DNA of 64,000 nucleotides from Nostoc sp. NIES-3756 (GCF_001548375.1 NZ_AP017295.1:186001-250000), one strand, 5' to 3'. Shown: positions 1-9,066, counted from the stretch's first letter. Numbers and translations: made by a program. Notes: a model not told the origin generated them from the letters alone.

Positions 1-314
1 ATCATATCGCAACCGGATAAGTTGCCGTTACGGCACAAATCAGTTAAGGGGTAACGAGAAATGTAATTATCTTTAGCGATCGCAGGTAATTGGCGAAAAT
101 CTTCTAAACTTTGAATAGTATTGGCATCAATTCCCCTCTCTGCCAAAAATGCCTGATATGCAGGTACATTAGCAGCCACATCACGAAACAAACTCAAAAC
201 CGCCGACTCATCAGAAGTTTGCTGATGTGTTTCCAGTAAAGATGCCAAGGGAGTAGTAACAAAATCATCCCAGGCTTTAATTACTTGTGTTCTGCGTAAT
301 TCGTTGTTAGTCAT
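1..314 (-). CDS. PaaK-like adenylate-forming enzyme, N-terminal part (cut by window edge)
   Basis: The reverse-strand frame is open from the window edge to an ATG at 312-314. It gives 104 visible residues beginning MTNNELRRTQ; the rest lies outside. The segments VPAYQAFLAERG and FRQLPAIAKDNY resemble the N-terminal region of phenylacetate-CoA-ligase-like (PaaK/CapK) adenylate-forming enzymes, which activate a carboxylate with ATP and often transfer it to CoA. The ATP-binding core would lie outside the window, so the substrate cannot be guessed. The ATG sits inside a GACTAATGACTAAC stretch, so the start codon appears to come from the STRR heptamer repeat. No Shine-Dalgarno sequence is visible. 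The gene is divergent from the downstream kinase. Confidence 0.6.
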   Translation of the reverse strand, partial: MTNNELRRTQVIKAWDDFVTTPLASLLETHQQTSDESAVLSLFRDVAANVPAYQAFLAERGIDANTIQSLEDFRQLPAIAKDNYISRYPLTDLCRNGNLSGCDM

Positions 315-421
315 TAGTCAACAGTTAACCGTTAACGCTTGCTTCTTTAGACAATATTCGTAAATGGTACTAGATTCGTTGTAGTAATTTAGAAAAATGC
401 TCATCTATATCCTTCATCACC

Positions 422-2116
422 ATGCAGGTTTATTGCAGTAAGCAACACGCAAATCATGGCAGTAATCGTTTTTGTACCCACTGCGGTGAAGCTTTGCCGC
501 TTGCTGTGCAGCAAATTATAGATAATCGCTATCGGATTATACGTCAACTAGGACAGGGTGGTTTTGGACGGACTTATTTAGCTGAAGATATCAAAAAGGC
601 TAATCAACCTTTTGTAGTCAAGGAATTTGCACCCCAAGTAGAACAAAAAGAAGACTTACAAAAAGCAAAGGAGTTGTTTGAGAGAGAAGCCAATGTCCTC
701 AAAAGACTCCAGCATTCTCAAATTCCTCGTTTTCACGGTTCTTTACAAGCAAAAATTGGTACTAAGGATTTCTTCTTTTTAGTCCAAGACTATGTAGAGG
801 GTGACAACTACTGGCAACTTTTAGAACAGCGTCAAAGTCAAGGAAAAGCTTTTACAGAACAGGAAATAATCACTTTACTGCAACAAATTTTACCTGTTTT
901 ATCTTATATTCACTCTCAAAATGTCGTTCACCGCGATATTTCACCTGATAACTTAATTTGTCGTCGTGCTGATAATCTACCTATTCTCATCGACTTTGGT
1001 GGGGTAAAACAGTTACCTGCTTCTCAAGGTTTATGGTTAACTAAGTTGGCTGGCAATAATACTATTTTAGGTAAAAAAGGTTACGCTCCAGAGGAGCAAC
1101 TAAGACAAGGGAAAGTATTTATAAGCAGCGATTTATACTCTTTAGGTGTTACGGCGTTAGTATTGCTGACAGGTAAAGAGCCGCAACAATTATACGATAG
1201 CTATCAGGGTATATGGCGTTGGGGTAGAGAAATTAAAGTTAGTAGACAACTGGAAACAGTGTTAAAAAAGATGCTAGCTTATAAACCCAGCGATCGCTAT
1301 CAAAGTGCAGCACAAATCCTCAATGATTTACCCGCGCCTCTAGGGGTGACTAAGCCACCATCTACCCACCTGACTAAGATTAAAACAATGGTAGTTTCTC
1401 CTGGGCGGAAAGCAACAGTTCTAGCTGGGAAACTCCAGCGCCAGACTCAAGCCGCCAGCCAAAAGTTACCTTTACCTATCTGGCTACGTCCTTTTGCTAT
1501 TAGCTTTGGGGTAACAGGCTTAATTGTGTTAACGGGTGCGGGAACGTTTGCTTTAGTAAATTCCGTTGTACGTGGTGTATCTTCAATTTCTTTACCGTCT
1601 ATTTCTTTACCCGAACTACCATCCTTACCCAACCCTCTGGCGCAGCCAGTCGGCGACAAAAACAAAACTAGTAGCGGTGAAATTCTTAACCGTCGTCAAC
1701 AGCTAGAAATTCCCGAAAGATTTTTTATCCAAACGGTAGATAGTTTATTTTATGCCCAGAAGCCACAATTAAAAGGACGTAGCTTGACATCTAAGGCGGA
1801 AGATGCGCCTTTAAGAGAGGAATGGCACATCGTCGCTGGAGATTTTTTGAATAAAATAGAACAGGCTAACCTCAGTACTGCATCTCGGCGAAAACTAGGA
1901 AGCTATACCCAAAGAGATTACGAAAATTGGAGACGACAAGCACGTTCAGGACAACTAGGTAATTACACCATCAACGATCTCAACACAGACACAAATCAAA
2001 AATTTGATAAATTGTTTCCCAATCAACGACGTGGGAAACTGAATCAACAAACTTTCGGTCAAATTTGGTATGCGATCGCAGATGATCAAGTAAGTAAAGC
2101 CAGATCAGGTAAGTAG
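422..2116 (+). CDS. Zinc-ribbon Ser/Thr protein kinase, membrane-anchored
   Basis: This 564-residue protein has a four-cysteine ribbon at residues 1-25 (YC..H and FCTHCG), the pattern of cyanobacterial 4-Cys Ser/Thr kinases. The Hanks-type kinase domain spans about 35-310: glycine loop LGQGGFGRTY, lysine in VVKEF, catalytic HRDISPDNL and metal-binding DFGG. The catalytic residues are intact, so it should be active. One transmembrane segment lies near 355-382. An extracytoplasmic domain at about 424-556 (from RRQQLEIPERFF to FGQIWYAIA) recurs in the kinase that follows. The layout suggests a receptor-like kinase: cytoplasmic catalytic half, sensor outside. The substrate is unknown. It is followed by a short GC-rich hairpin (about 2149-2164) and an STRR array, then the paralogue on the same strand. 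Confidence 0.9.
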   Translation: MQVYCSKQHANHGSNRFCTHCGEALPLAVQQIIDNRYRIIRQLGQGGFGRTYLAEDIKKANQPFVVKEFAPQVEQKEDLQKAKELFEREANVLKRLQHSQIPRFHGSLQAKIGTKDFFFLVQDYVEGDNYWQLLEQRQSQGKAFTEQEIITLLQQILPVLSYIHSQNVVHRDISPDNLICRRADNLPILIDFGGVKQLPASQGLWLTKLAGNNTILGKKGYAPEEQLRQGKVFISSDLYSLGVTALVLLTGKEPQQLYDSYQGIWRWGREIKVSRQLETVLKKMLAYKPSDRYQSAAQILNDLPAPLGVTKPPSTHLTKIKTMVVSPGRKATVLAGKLQRQTQAASQKLPLPIWLRPFAISFGVTGLIVLTGAGTFALVNSVVRGVSSISLPSISLPELPSLPNPLAQPVGDKNKTSSGEILNRRQQLEIPERFFIQTVDSLFYAQKPQLKGRSLTSKAEDAPLREEWHIVAGDFLNKIEQANLSTASRRKLGSYTQRDYENWRRQARSGQLGNYTINDLNTDTNQKFDKLFPNQRRGKLNQQTFGQIWYAIADDQVSKARSGK

Positions 2117-2193
2117 AGACTGGAGAGATGAGGGAGTAACCCACCCCTAGCCCCTCCTGGGAGGGGAACAGGGAGATGGGAAGAATAATTGTG

Positions 2194-2277
2194 GACTAAT
2201 GACTAATGACTAATGACTAATGACTAATGACTAATGACTAATGACTAATGACTAATGACTAATGACTAATGACTAAT
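2194..2277 (+). repeat. STRR: 12 tandem copies of GACTAAT
   Basis: Twelve uninterrupted copies of the heptamer GACTAAT fill the end of the gap between the two kinases. This is the short tandemly repeated repetitive sequence class typical of heterocystous cyanobacteria. The last ATG in the array (2269-2271) is the start codon of the second kinase. Every earlier ATG opens a four-codon mini-frame (M-T-N-D) that ends in TAA, and each TAA overlaps a further ATG (TAATG). Confidence 0.97.
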
Positions 2278-4380
2278 TTATATTGTTCAAAAGGACACGA
2301 GAATTATCCAGGGACTCGGTTCTGTCTTAAGTGTGGTGAGAAGTTAGTGGATAATTTTACAACTGTGGGGATTCAGCCGGGGTTAACTTTAAGCGATCGC
2401 TATTTGATTGTACGCCAAGTCGGACAGGGAGGATTTGGGCGTACTTATTTAGCTGAAGATATTAACCGTTTTCGTGAACTGTGTATTTTAAAAGAATTTT
2501 CTCCCCAAGTGCAAACACCCTATGTTTTACAAAAAGCAGAGGAATTGTTTCAACGGGAAGCTAAGGTACTTCATAAGCTACAACATCCCCAAATCCCCCG
2601 CTTCCGCGAAATATTCCGCGTCAACCAAGCTGGTAAGGAATACTTATTTTTAGTTCAGGATTATGTAGAAGGGGAAACCTATAGTAGTTTGCTAAGTTAT
2701 CGCACACAGCAAGGCTTACGGTTCACAGAGGCAGAAATTCGGCAACTTTTGCTGCAAATCTTACCCATACTGGATTACATCCATTCTCTAGGCGTAATTC
2801 ATCGTGATATCTCACCAGATAATCTCATTCTGCGTAGTGTCGATAAACTGCCAGTATTGATTGATTTTGGTGGTGTCAAACAAGTAGCGGTCGTTGTAGC
2901 ATCTCAATATTATCAACCCGGTCAAGCACCATCTCACCCACCCGCCACTCTTCTGGGTAAAGTGGGATTTGCACCGCCAGAACAAATGCAAACTGGTTCT
3001 GTATCTCCTCACAGTGATTTGTATGCTTTAGCCGTTACAGCCCTGGTTTTACTTACAGGTAAACAACCCCAAGAATTACTTGATACCTATAACTTATCTT
3101 GGCAGTGGCGACGGGAAATTAGCCTGAGTCCGGCTTTAGGACAAGTATTAGATAAAATGTTAGCTCCTCGTCCTGGCGATCGCTATCAGTCAGCCGAGCA
3201 AGTTTTGCAAGCCCTTAACCCAGTACCAGTATATTATCCGCCTACTCAACCACCCGCACCTCTTCCAGTTTCTATCCCTACACCTATTCATACTACGCCG
3301 GAAACCGTTGCTGTTTCTCCACCTCCACCCCCTTTACCACCGCCTGCCAAAAGCTGGTGGACACCAACTAAAGTATTTTTAGCCACAGTATTATTAGTAG
3401 GTGGTACTGGTTTATTGTGGTGGGGTGTGAGTCAAGGCGATCGCAATACTATATCTGTTGATCCTACACCTACACCAACTACAAGCCAACCCACCAAACC
3501 CATAGAAAAATACTCACCAGAAGAACGACAACGCAAACAAAGATTAAGCGATCGTCGTCAACAATTGGGTATAGATTCTAACTTTTATATTAATTTAGTT
3601 AATCAAATTTTTTGGGACAAAAACCCCAGTGTCCGAGGCCGAACCCTCAGCGACGGCTCAGAAGATGAGAACTTACGAGCAGAGTGGGATGCAACCGCCG
3701 CCCAATTATTAGATAAACTAACACCAATGAGTTCTCGTGCTAGAAGACAGCTTGGTACTTATACTGCCGCAGAACGCGATCGCTGGAAAGTAGAAGTTAA
3801 TCAAATTAACGTTGGTAGCCGTTCTTTATACGACTTGGGTGATGCAGCTTTCTTCCAAGCCTTTCCAGAACAAAAAGGTAAAAACTTCATTGATCAACCA
3901 ATTGGGCAGGTTTGGCAAGCTTTTGTCAGTGATAAATTGAGTGCTATCCTTGCAAATAGTGCTTTTCAAAAGATTGTATTCGATCCAGGTGCTACAACTA
4001 AAACAGTCAGTGGCACACTACAACCTGCTGGTGGTAAAGTTTTCATTGCCGACTTAGCCCAAAATCAATCATTAGAGTTGCGACTACAAGCAAACCCCAA
4101 AGTTTTATTATCTGTCTATTCTCCCTCAGGCAAAATAGTATTTTTAGAAGACTCAGACAAACGCACTTTATCAGCCCAACTCCCAGAATCTGGATTTTAT
4201 GAGTTTGTTGTCGTTTCCACTGCATCCTCATCCGCAGATTATCGCCTCACCCTCACAGTAGAAAACCCCACCCCACCACCAGAACCAACGCCAACAGAAA
4301 CCCCTACCCAAACCCCTACTCCAACTCCTAGCGAAACGCCAACAGAAACACCCACGCCTACACCGAGTACAACACCGTAA
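2269..4380 (+). CDS. Zinc-ribbon Ser/Thr protein kinase with PPC domain
   Basis: This 703-residue paralogue of the preceding kinase has the same order of domains: four-Cys ribbon (YCSKGHENYPG..FCLKCG), Hanks kinase domain (LGQGGFG-type loop VGQGGFGRTY, ILKEF lysine, HRDISPDNL, DFGG), a Pro-rich linker, a transmembrane segment near 365-390, and the same extracytoplasmic domain (RRQQLGIDSNFY to IGQVWQAF, about 435-565). It adds a pre-peptidase C-terminal (PPC)-like beta domain at about 580-670 and a Pro/Thr tail with PTPTPTETPT-type repeats. The start must lie close to LYCSKGH for the ribbon to be complete, and the only ATG there is the last one in the STRR array. The tandem arrangement suggests duplication followed by gain of the PPC domain. 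Confidence 0.9.
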   Translation: MTNLYCSKGHENYPGTRFCLKCGEKLVDNFTTVGIQPGLTLSDRYLIVRQVGQGGFGRTYLAEDINRFRELCILKEFSPQVQTPYVLQKAEELFQREAKVLHKLQHPQIPRFREIFRVNQAGKEYLFLVQDYVEGETYSSLLSYRTQQGLRFTEAEIRQLLLQILPILDYIHSLGVIHRDISPDNLILRSVDKLPVLIDFGGVKQVAVVVASQYYQPGQAPSHPPATLLGKVGFAPPEQMQTGSVSPHSDLYALAVTALVLLTGKQPQELLDTYNLSWQWRREISLSPALGQVLDKMLAPRPGDRYQSAEQVLQALNPVPVYYPPTQPPAPLPVSIPTPIHTTPETVAVSPPPPPLPPPAKSWWTPTKVFLATVLLVGGTGLLWWGVSQGDRNTISVDPTPTPTTSQPTKPIEKYSPEERQRKQRLSDRRQQLGIDSNFYINLVNQIFWDKNPSVRGRTLSDGSEDENLRAEWDATAAQLLDKLTPMSSRARRQLGTYTAAERDRWKVEVNQINVGSRSLYDLGDAAFFQAFPEQKGKNFIDQPIGQVWQAFVSDKLSAILANSAFQKIVFDPGATTKTVSGTLQPAGGKVFIADLAQNQSLELRLQANPKVLLSVYSPSGKIVFLEDSDKRTLSAQLPESGFYEFVVVSTASSSADYRLTLTVENPTPPPEPTPTETPTQTPTPTPSETPTETPTPTPSTTP

Positions 4381-4566
4381 CTTTTTGTAGGTTACAAGGA
4401 CTTGCACCCCTGCACATAACGAATGTATTACAAAGACTGTTTGAATTAGTTATTGAATAATGCTAGTTTATGAGCATAGTTTTAAAGCATGAAATTATCG
4501 TTGTGGCAAAGTTGTCCTTCATTGCTTTAAACCACGCAAAAATAGTTACTCACTGTACAATCAAAA

Positions 4567-4640
<74 letters not shown>

Positions 4641-4690
4641 TTAACCACACGATTTATAACTATAACATAGATTTTGCTATTAGGCAAAAT

Positions 4691-6196
4691 TTATTGTTTT
4701 AATCGCTGCTGTGCCAAAGCCATGAGCCTTTGCCCTTCTGGGTAGGCAGTTGTGCCGGGTTTGATTGTGTTGAGTTGGTTGATAATGCCTTGTATTTGCG
4801 CCTGGAACTGTTGCGGGTCGGAGGGAGGAGAAGCAATTATGCTTTGGATTTGCTCGTTGGCTTGTTTGAGCGATGATTGTGAATCGGTTTCCGCTTGCAG
4901 TCGAGTTTCAATAATGCCTAAGTTGGTTTGGTATGAGGCTAATAACTTCTGTGCTTCTACATAATCTGGGTCTTCAACGCGAATATTTTCTAGTTGGTCA
5001 ATGGCTTTTGACCACAATTTAGCAATTTGTTCCCATTTAGTAGCTGTATGTGGGGGATTTTGGGATACTTGCGCCGCAGCTTGGGCAAATTGTTTTGCAC
5101 CTGCAATTAGTTTGCTACTTTTAGGATCAACCAGCCCCTGAATTTTGCTTTGGTACATCGCTAATAGCTTTTGCGCTTCTAAATACCGGGGGTTTTCTAG
5201 GGGAACTTCGTTAATGCGGTTAATAGCTTGTTGCCACAATTGGGATGCTGTTTGTGGTTGTGTTTGCTTAATTTTCTCGGCGGCGAGGTCAAATTCTTGA
5301 GCGGCGGTGATGAAACTACCGATGCGAGCATTTTCAAAATCGCGCTTGTAGGCTCTTAGCTTACTTTTTGCTGTTTTTGCTGCTAATGTTTCTGAAGGAA
5401 TTTCTTCTAACTGGTCAATACCTGCTTGCCAAGAAGCTACCGCTTTTTCTCTATCTTGTGTATTAGTAGCTTGGTCATATTGTTTTTTTGCCAATTGTAC
5501 GGCTAGTTCACCTTGATTTAGTGGTGTTAACGCGTTCTGGTCTTGAAATGCGATCGCATTTATCCGCGCCGCCTGCTGACGTGCTGCTTCAAACTCATCT
5601 ACAGTAAATCGCCAGCTGCAACCAAACCACCTACAATAACTCTGAGGATAGTACCCCAAAAACCAGACTGGTAGATTATCTAGATGTTTTTGTGCTTGTT
5701 GGACTTTTTTTGCACCCTCCTCAATATCAGCTGGACTAGTAGCTTTATTAACTAACTGATCAGCTTGCTCAAGATTTTGAATCACTCCGCGATAGTGATA
5801 ATCCATATTCATATAACTGGGTAACAGTAGTATGGGTGCTGTTCTCGCCACAGGCCAGCGAATCATAGGATACGGCAAATTCGCTACCCAAACCACCCCA
5901 GCCGAACTACCTACAAGAATTACCGTCCATTTGATTTTGCTGAAAATTCCCGGTGGTCGATTAGCTTTTGCAGCTTGCTTAAGGACTTTCTCACTAAATT
6001 GTGGATATATGTCCACTACTGTATCTCTTAGCTCATCTATTCCAGCAGGAGAGCCTTTTTCTAAACGCAGTTTCTCTAATCGTTTAATTATTATTTCACG
6101 CTCAATTTTACTAACTTGGTCATTACCACTACATTTATCTACTTCTGCCAGCAATAGTTTCCAGGCTCTTTGATTAAGTCGATACATAGATATCAA
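4691..6196 (-). CDS. Membrane-anchored helical-repeat protein of unknown function
   Basis: This 501-residue protein was not recognised. The cytoplasmic-looking N-terminus (about 90 residues, charged) is followed by one or two hydrophobic segments at about 90-125 (WTVILVGSSAGVVWVANL and a second, weaker stretch). The long remainder is Gln/Ala-rich and predicted helical. Within it a unit of about 60-70 residues recurs: compare LWQQAINRINEVP..PRYLEAQKLLAMYQ with LWSKAIDQLENIR..PDYVEAQKLLASYQ, plus more diverged copies before and after. The pattern is TPR-like or coiled-coil, suggesting a scaffold rather than an enzyme. A second ATG three codons inside (MYRLNQRAW) is an equally good start. The tRNA-Val gene lies just downstream on the same strand. 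Confidence 0.6.
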   Translation of the reverse strand: MISMYRLNQRAWKLLLAEVDKCSGNDQVSKIEREIIIKRLEKLRLEKGSPAGIDELRDTVVDIYPQFSEKVLKQAAKANRPPGIFSKIKWTVILVGSSAGVVWVANLPYPMIRWPVARTAPILLLPSYMNMDYHYRGVIQNLEQADQLVNKATSPADIEEGAKKVQQAQKHLDNLPVWFLGYYPQSYCRWFGCSWRFTVDEFEAARQQAARINAIAFQDQNALTPLNQGELAVQLAKKQYDQATNTQDREKAVASWQAGIDQLEEIPSETLAAKTAKSKLRAYKRDFENARIGSFITAAQEFDLAAEKIKQTQPQTASQLWQQAINRINEVPLENPRYLEAQKLLAMYQSKIQGLVDPKSSKLIAGAKQFAQAAAQVSQNPPHTATKWEQIAKLWSKAIDQLENIRVEDPDYVEAQKLLASYQTNLGIIETRLQAETDSQSSLKQANEQIQSIIASPPSDPQQFQAQIQGIINQLNTIKPGTTAYPEGQRLMALAQQRLKQ

Positions 6197-6309
6197 ATAT
6201 AATTTCTGATACTAGTGTTCCCGTCGTTATCTATAAAACTTCATTTATAAAAAAGTGCTAAGTAGGGGACGAGAAAAGGTAAGAATTGGTGACTATTGCC
6301 CTTCCTATG

Positions 6310-6333
6310 GACTAATGACCAATGACCAATGAC
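6310..6333 (+). repeat. Short STRR-type heptamers
   Basis: Three imperfect heptamers (GACTAAT, GACCAAT, GACCAAT) lie between the divergent helical-repeat and dehydrogenase genes. Confidence 0.7.
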
Positions 6334-6380
6334 AATTGTTAAAATTTATATGTGTAATAAGAAAATCTTTATTATTTACA

Positions 6381-7163
6381 ATGTCAACTGCTTTAATTAC
6401 GGGTGCATCTGGTGGTATTGGTAAGGCTTTTGCTCAAGAACTAGCTGCACGTCAAACAAATCTGGTGCTTGTAGCGCGTTCAGAAGCGAAACTTCATCAA
6501 TTAGCACAAGAACTACAACAGCAATACAAAGTCCAAGTAGATGTGGTAGTTCAAGATTTAACCGAACCAGATGCGGCGGCGACTGTCTTTGATGCCACCA
6601 TAAGTAAGGGATTGACAATTGATACATTAATTAATAACGCTGGTTTTGGTGACTACGGTGACTTTGCTAAAAGCGATCGCACTAGACAAATTAAGATTGT
6701 CCAATTAAACGTTGCTGCATTGGTAGATTTAACCCATAGATTTTTGCCTCCCATGCGTCAACGTGGTTCGGGAAGCATTATTAACGTCGCTTCGATTGCA
6801 GGCTTTCAACCGATACCATATCTTTCTGTTTATGCTGCCAGTAAAGCTTTTATCATTAGTTTTAGTGAAGCTTTATGGGCAGAAAATCGCCTGTACAATA
6901 TTCGTGTTTTAGTTACTTGTCCTGGCCCTACAGAAACCGACTTTTTTACAGAAGCTAATTTTCCCCAAGCATTAGCAGAAACTACAAATAAGGTTATGGC
7001 TTCTAAAGAAGTGGTACTTCAGTCCCTAAAAGCCTTAGAAAAGGGGCAACCTACGGTAATTGTCAGTGATACTGGCACACAATTTAGAAGCGCAGTGGCT
7101 AGACTCGTCCCACGCAAAACCCTGTTAAGTCTCTTGGCAAGGCATTTTCAGGGAAGTCATTAG
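6381..7163 (+). CDS. Short-chain dehydrogenase/reductase, DltE-like
   Basis: This classical SDR has 260 residues from the ATG at 6381, where the protein starts MSTALITGASGGIGKAF with the NAD(P)-binding TGxxxGIG at its N-terminus, as usual for the family. An in-frame upstream extension to 6336 would add 15 non-conserved residues and is rejected. The structural NAG motif (NNAGFGDYG), catalytic Ser (NVASIAG) and YxxxK (VYAASKAF) are all present. It is cytosolic; the substrate is not deducible (the DltE/YqjQ-like subgroup often acts on lipids or oxo-acyl compounds). Its stop codon lies in GTCATTAGTCAG, an STRR-like sequence, and it converges on the S4-domain gene 11 bases further on. Confidence 0.85.
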   Translation: MSTALITGASGGIGKAFAQELAARQTNLVLVARSEAKLHQLAQELQQQYKVQVDVVVQDLTEPDAAATVFDATISKGLTIDTLINNAGFGDYGDFAKSDRTRQIKIVQLNVAALVDLTHRFLPPMRQRGSGSIINVASIAGFQPIPYLSVYAASKAFIISFSEALWAENRLYNIRVLVTCPGPTETDFFTEANFPQALAETTNKVMASKEVVLQSLKALEKGQPTVIVSDTGTQFRSAVARLVPRKTLLSLLARHFQGSH

Positions 7164-7174
7164 TCAGTTGTCAG

Positions 7175-7954
7175 TTACATATACCTAGTTAATTGCACGC
7201 GGTAACGGTCTTTTTTGGTGACTGCAATGTCACCTACTTCTAAGCGTCCTTTACCGCGAATGGCAATTAAGTCGCCTGATTTAACTTGAGAACTAGCTTG
7301 GGTGACTTCTTTCCAATTGACGCGGACATCACCTGTATCAATTAAGTCAACCATTTTGTTGCGAGACATACCAAAACCAGCAGAGGCGATCGCATCTAGC
7401 CGTAAGGAAGCTTCTACTGTAGTTAATTCTTTCTTCTTGGGTTCCCTAACTTTTAACTCAGTCAATTCAATGGCTTGGGTTTTCACAGGGACTGAACGCA
7501 CCTGTTTAAGATGTAGTTCTAGAAACTCTGTTAACTCAGGAACTACAATTGCTTGTGCGCCTCGTTCACCCAATACAATAATATCGCCAGTTTTCTCCCT
7601 GACGATTCCTGTTCCTAGCATTGCGCCCAAGAAGTCGCGGTGAGTTGCCGAATCAAATAAGAAATTTCCCGCGATTTCTAGTACTGTCAGACTAACTTGG
7701 GATTGATCTAAGGGTAACTCAGCCCGAGCGATCGCTAGTCTTTGGCGTTCCGCTTGCGGATAGCCACCCCAAGCCACCAATTGCACTTCTGTTAGCCGAC
7801 TAAACACTCGTTGAATTTCCACCAATTCTGGAGGAGACAGAAAATCTGTCAACACCACTTCCCAAGTTTTAATTGCTTGCTCTGCTTGGTCAATTACACG
7901 AGCTACACTATCTCGATTTTCAACACCCTTTAAAAGTTCTTCTCGTGGCAACAT
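7175..7954 (-). CDS. Photosystem II S4 domain protein (YlmH-like RNA-binding protein)
   Basis: This 259-residue protein carries a C-terminal S4 RNA-binding domain at about 180-245 (RLDAIASAGFGMSRNKMVDLI and GDVRVNW). The preceding region resembles the YlmH fold shared by the cyanobacterial and plastid family called photosystem II S4 domain protein. That family is conserved in oxygenic phototrophs; its exact molecular role is not settled, and RNA or ribosome binding is inferred from the S4 domain. The length matches the family. The next gene on the same strand is 76 bases away, so co-transcription is possible. Confidence 0.8.
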   Translation of the reverse strand: MLPREELLKGVENRDSVARVIDQAEQAIKTWEVVLTDFLSPPELVEIQRVFSRLTEVQLVAWGGYPQAERQRLAIARAELPLDQSQVSLTVLEIAGNFLFDSATHRDFLGAMLGTGIVREKTGDIIVLGERGAQAIVVPELTEFLELHLKQVRSVPVKTQAIELTELKVREPKKKELTTVEASLRLDAIASAGFGMSRNKMVDLIDTGDVRVNWKEVTQASSQVKSGDLIAIRGKGRLEVGDIAVTKKDRYRVQLTRYM

Positions 7955-8030
7955 TTTGAATAGTTAGTTGTCAGTTGTCAGTTGTTATTCTCCCTCATCT
8001 CCCCCTACTCCCTCATCTCCCCCTACTCTC

Positions 8031-8537
8031 TCACGCCGGAGTATTGTCAGCGTAACCTTGGATATTTTCTGGCTCAAACTGGCGTAATATCTTGGTTGCT
8101 TGGCGAGTCAGAGCTTCAGAACCTTGAACTACAATTAAGTATTTTCCAGCATCTAAACGGTTACGGTAGGGTAAAGCATCACCACCACCGACAACTAAGC
8201 CAACACCACCGCCAACAAATACACCACCCAAAGCGCCACTAGCAGCACCTAAAAGACCACCTACAATGTGATTGCCAATTTCACCCGCCCAAGCAAAGGT
8301 GTCTAAACCAGTGATGTAACTAAAGGTGAAACCAGCAAAAAAGCCAAATGGTACTAACCAAAGCGACATGAGCTTTGCTTGCTTTCTGGCTTGGAGATTG
8401 GGATCAATTAAGCCAAACTCATCAGCAGTTTTATAACCCCTACCTAAGATGGTACTATCAATACTTTCTTTTTCTAAGGCTAAGTAAGCAGCTTCTGCTT
8501 GAATACGGTCTGGTAATACGGCAATGAGGTAATACAT
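8031..8537 (-). CDS. Small membrane protein with glycine-zipper hairpin
   Basis: This 168-residue protein has no assigned function. The N-terminal part (YLIAVLPDRIQAEAAYLAL) looks like the soluble alpha/beta fold found in general-stress-protein-17M-like proteins. Two hydrophobic stretches follow, the second extremely glycine-rich (GGLLGAASGALGGVFVGGGV), a glycine-zipper pattern of membrane-inserting helical hairpins. A second soluble segment (KYLIVVQGSEALTRQATKIL) resembles the first, so the protein may be a soluble-membrane-soluble duplication. Homologues are, to my knowledge, common in cyanobacteria and usually called hypothetical. Confidence 0.65.
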   Translation of the reverse strand: MYYLIAVLPDRIQAEAAYLALEKESIDSTILGRGYKTADEFGLIDPNLQARKQAKLMSLWLVPFGFFAGFTFSYITGLDTFAWAGEIGNHIVGGLLGAASGALGGVFVGGGVGLVVGGGDALPYRNRLDAGKYLIVVQGSEALTRQATKILRQFEPENIQGYADNTPA

Positions 8538-8642
8538 TGATAGAAAAATTTATCTGATAAAAATTTTGCCCTTATTAACAGGGTATCAGTCCTTGATCGA
8601 TCAATGTTGAGTGATGTTAGCGGAAGCGGAGCGATGAGCAGC

Positions 8643-8683
8643 GTGCTGAGTAGTGAGTAGAATACTTACTCACTACTCAGCAC
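8643..8683. repeat. Perfect 17-bp inverted repeat (stem-loop)
   Basis: Arms 8643-8659 (GTGCTGAGTAGTGAGTA) and 8667-8683 are perfect reverse complements around a 7-base loop. It starts five bases after the stop codon of the reverse-strand gene ending at 8689 but lacks a U-tract. It is more likely an intergenic hairpin that stabilises mRNA 3' ends than a classical terminator. Confidence 0.85.
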
Positions 8684-8688
8684 TGATT

Positions 8689-9066
8689 TCACTTAAGCGC
8701 ATCTAAAGGCTCACAGAAGTTGTTTACACCTTGCTTGAGAATATAGAGCAAGACTGGTGTTGCTAAAATTTGGGGAAATGTGGGCATTGTTTTTAGATGT
8801 GCCATCATCTCGGTAATTGAGCCGTTGACCAAATCATTACGAAATTCTTGTTCACAAATCACAGCACGCCACTTTCTTGCCAAAGCATCTAACCACTCGG
8901 CGTTAGCTCGTTCTGGTTCCTGTCCAGCTTTGATGGCTAATGTCATGGCTGCATCTTCTAAATCTCCTTCGCAGTCTTCAATTAAATCCAAAGCCTCCAT
9001 CGCTCCCAGGTCATCTGCTAACTGAGAGCGAAACAGTGCTATTTCTTGTGATGTAACTGTAGTCAT
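8689..9066 (-). CDS. Conserved hypothetical protein, acidic, soluble
   Basis: This 125-residue protein starts MTTVTSQEIALFRSQLADD. It is helical and acidic, with no signal peptide or transmembrane segment. The motif ALDLIEDCEGDLEDAAMTLAI resembles a UBA-like three-helix pattern, but this is only an impression. I do not recognise an enzyme family. It is flanked by a perfect stem-loop at its 3' end and by an interspersed hairpin repeat upstream, so it is probably transcribed alone. Confidence 0.55.
   Translation of the reverse strand: MTTVTSQEIALFRSQLADDLGAMEALDLIEDCEGDLEDAAMTLAIKAGQEPERANAEWLDALARKWRAVICEQEFRNDLVNGSITEMMAHLKTMPTFPQILATPVLLYILKQGVNNFCEPLDALK

Noticed and set aside
2194-2277. 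CRISPR-like array.
   Set aside because: Seven-base direct repeats without spacers are STRR, not CRISPR.
5832-6173. 113-codon forward frame opposite the helical-repeat protein.
   Set aside because: Shadow of a better-supported reverse-strand gene with continuous conserved-looking protein.
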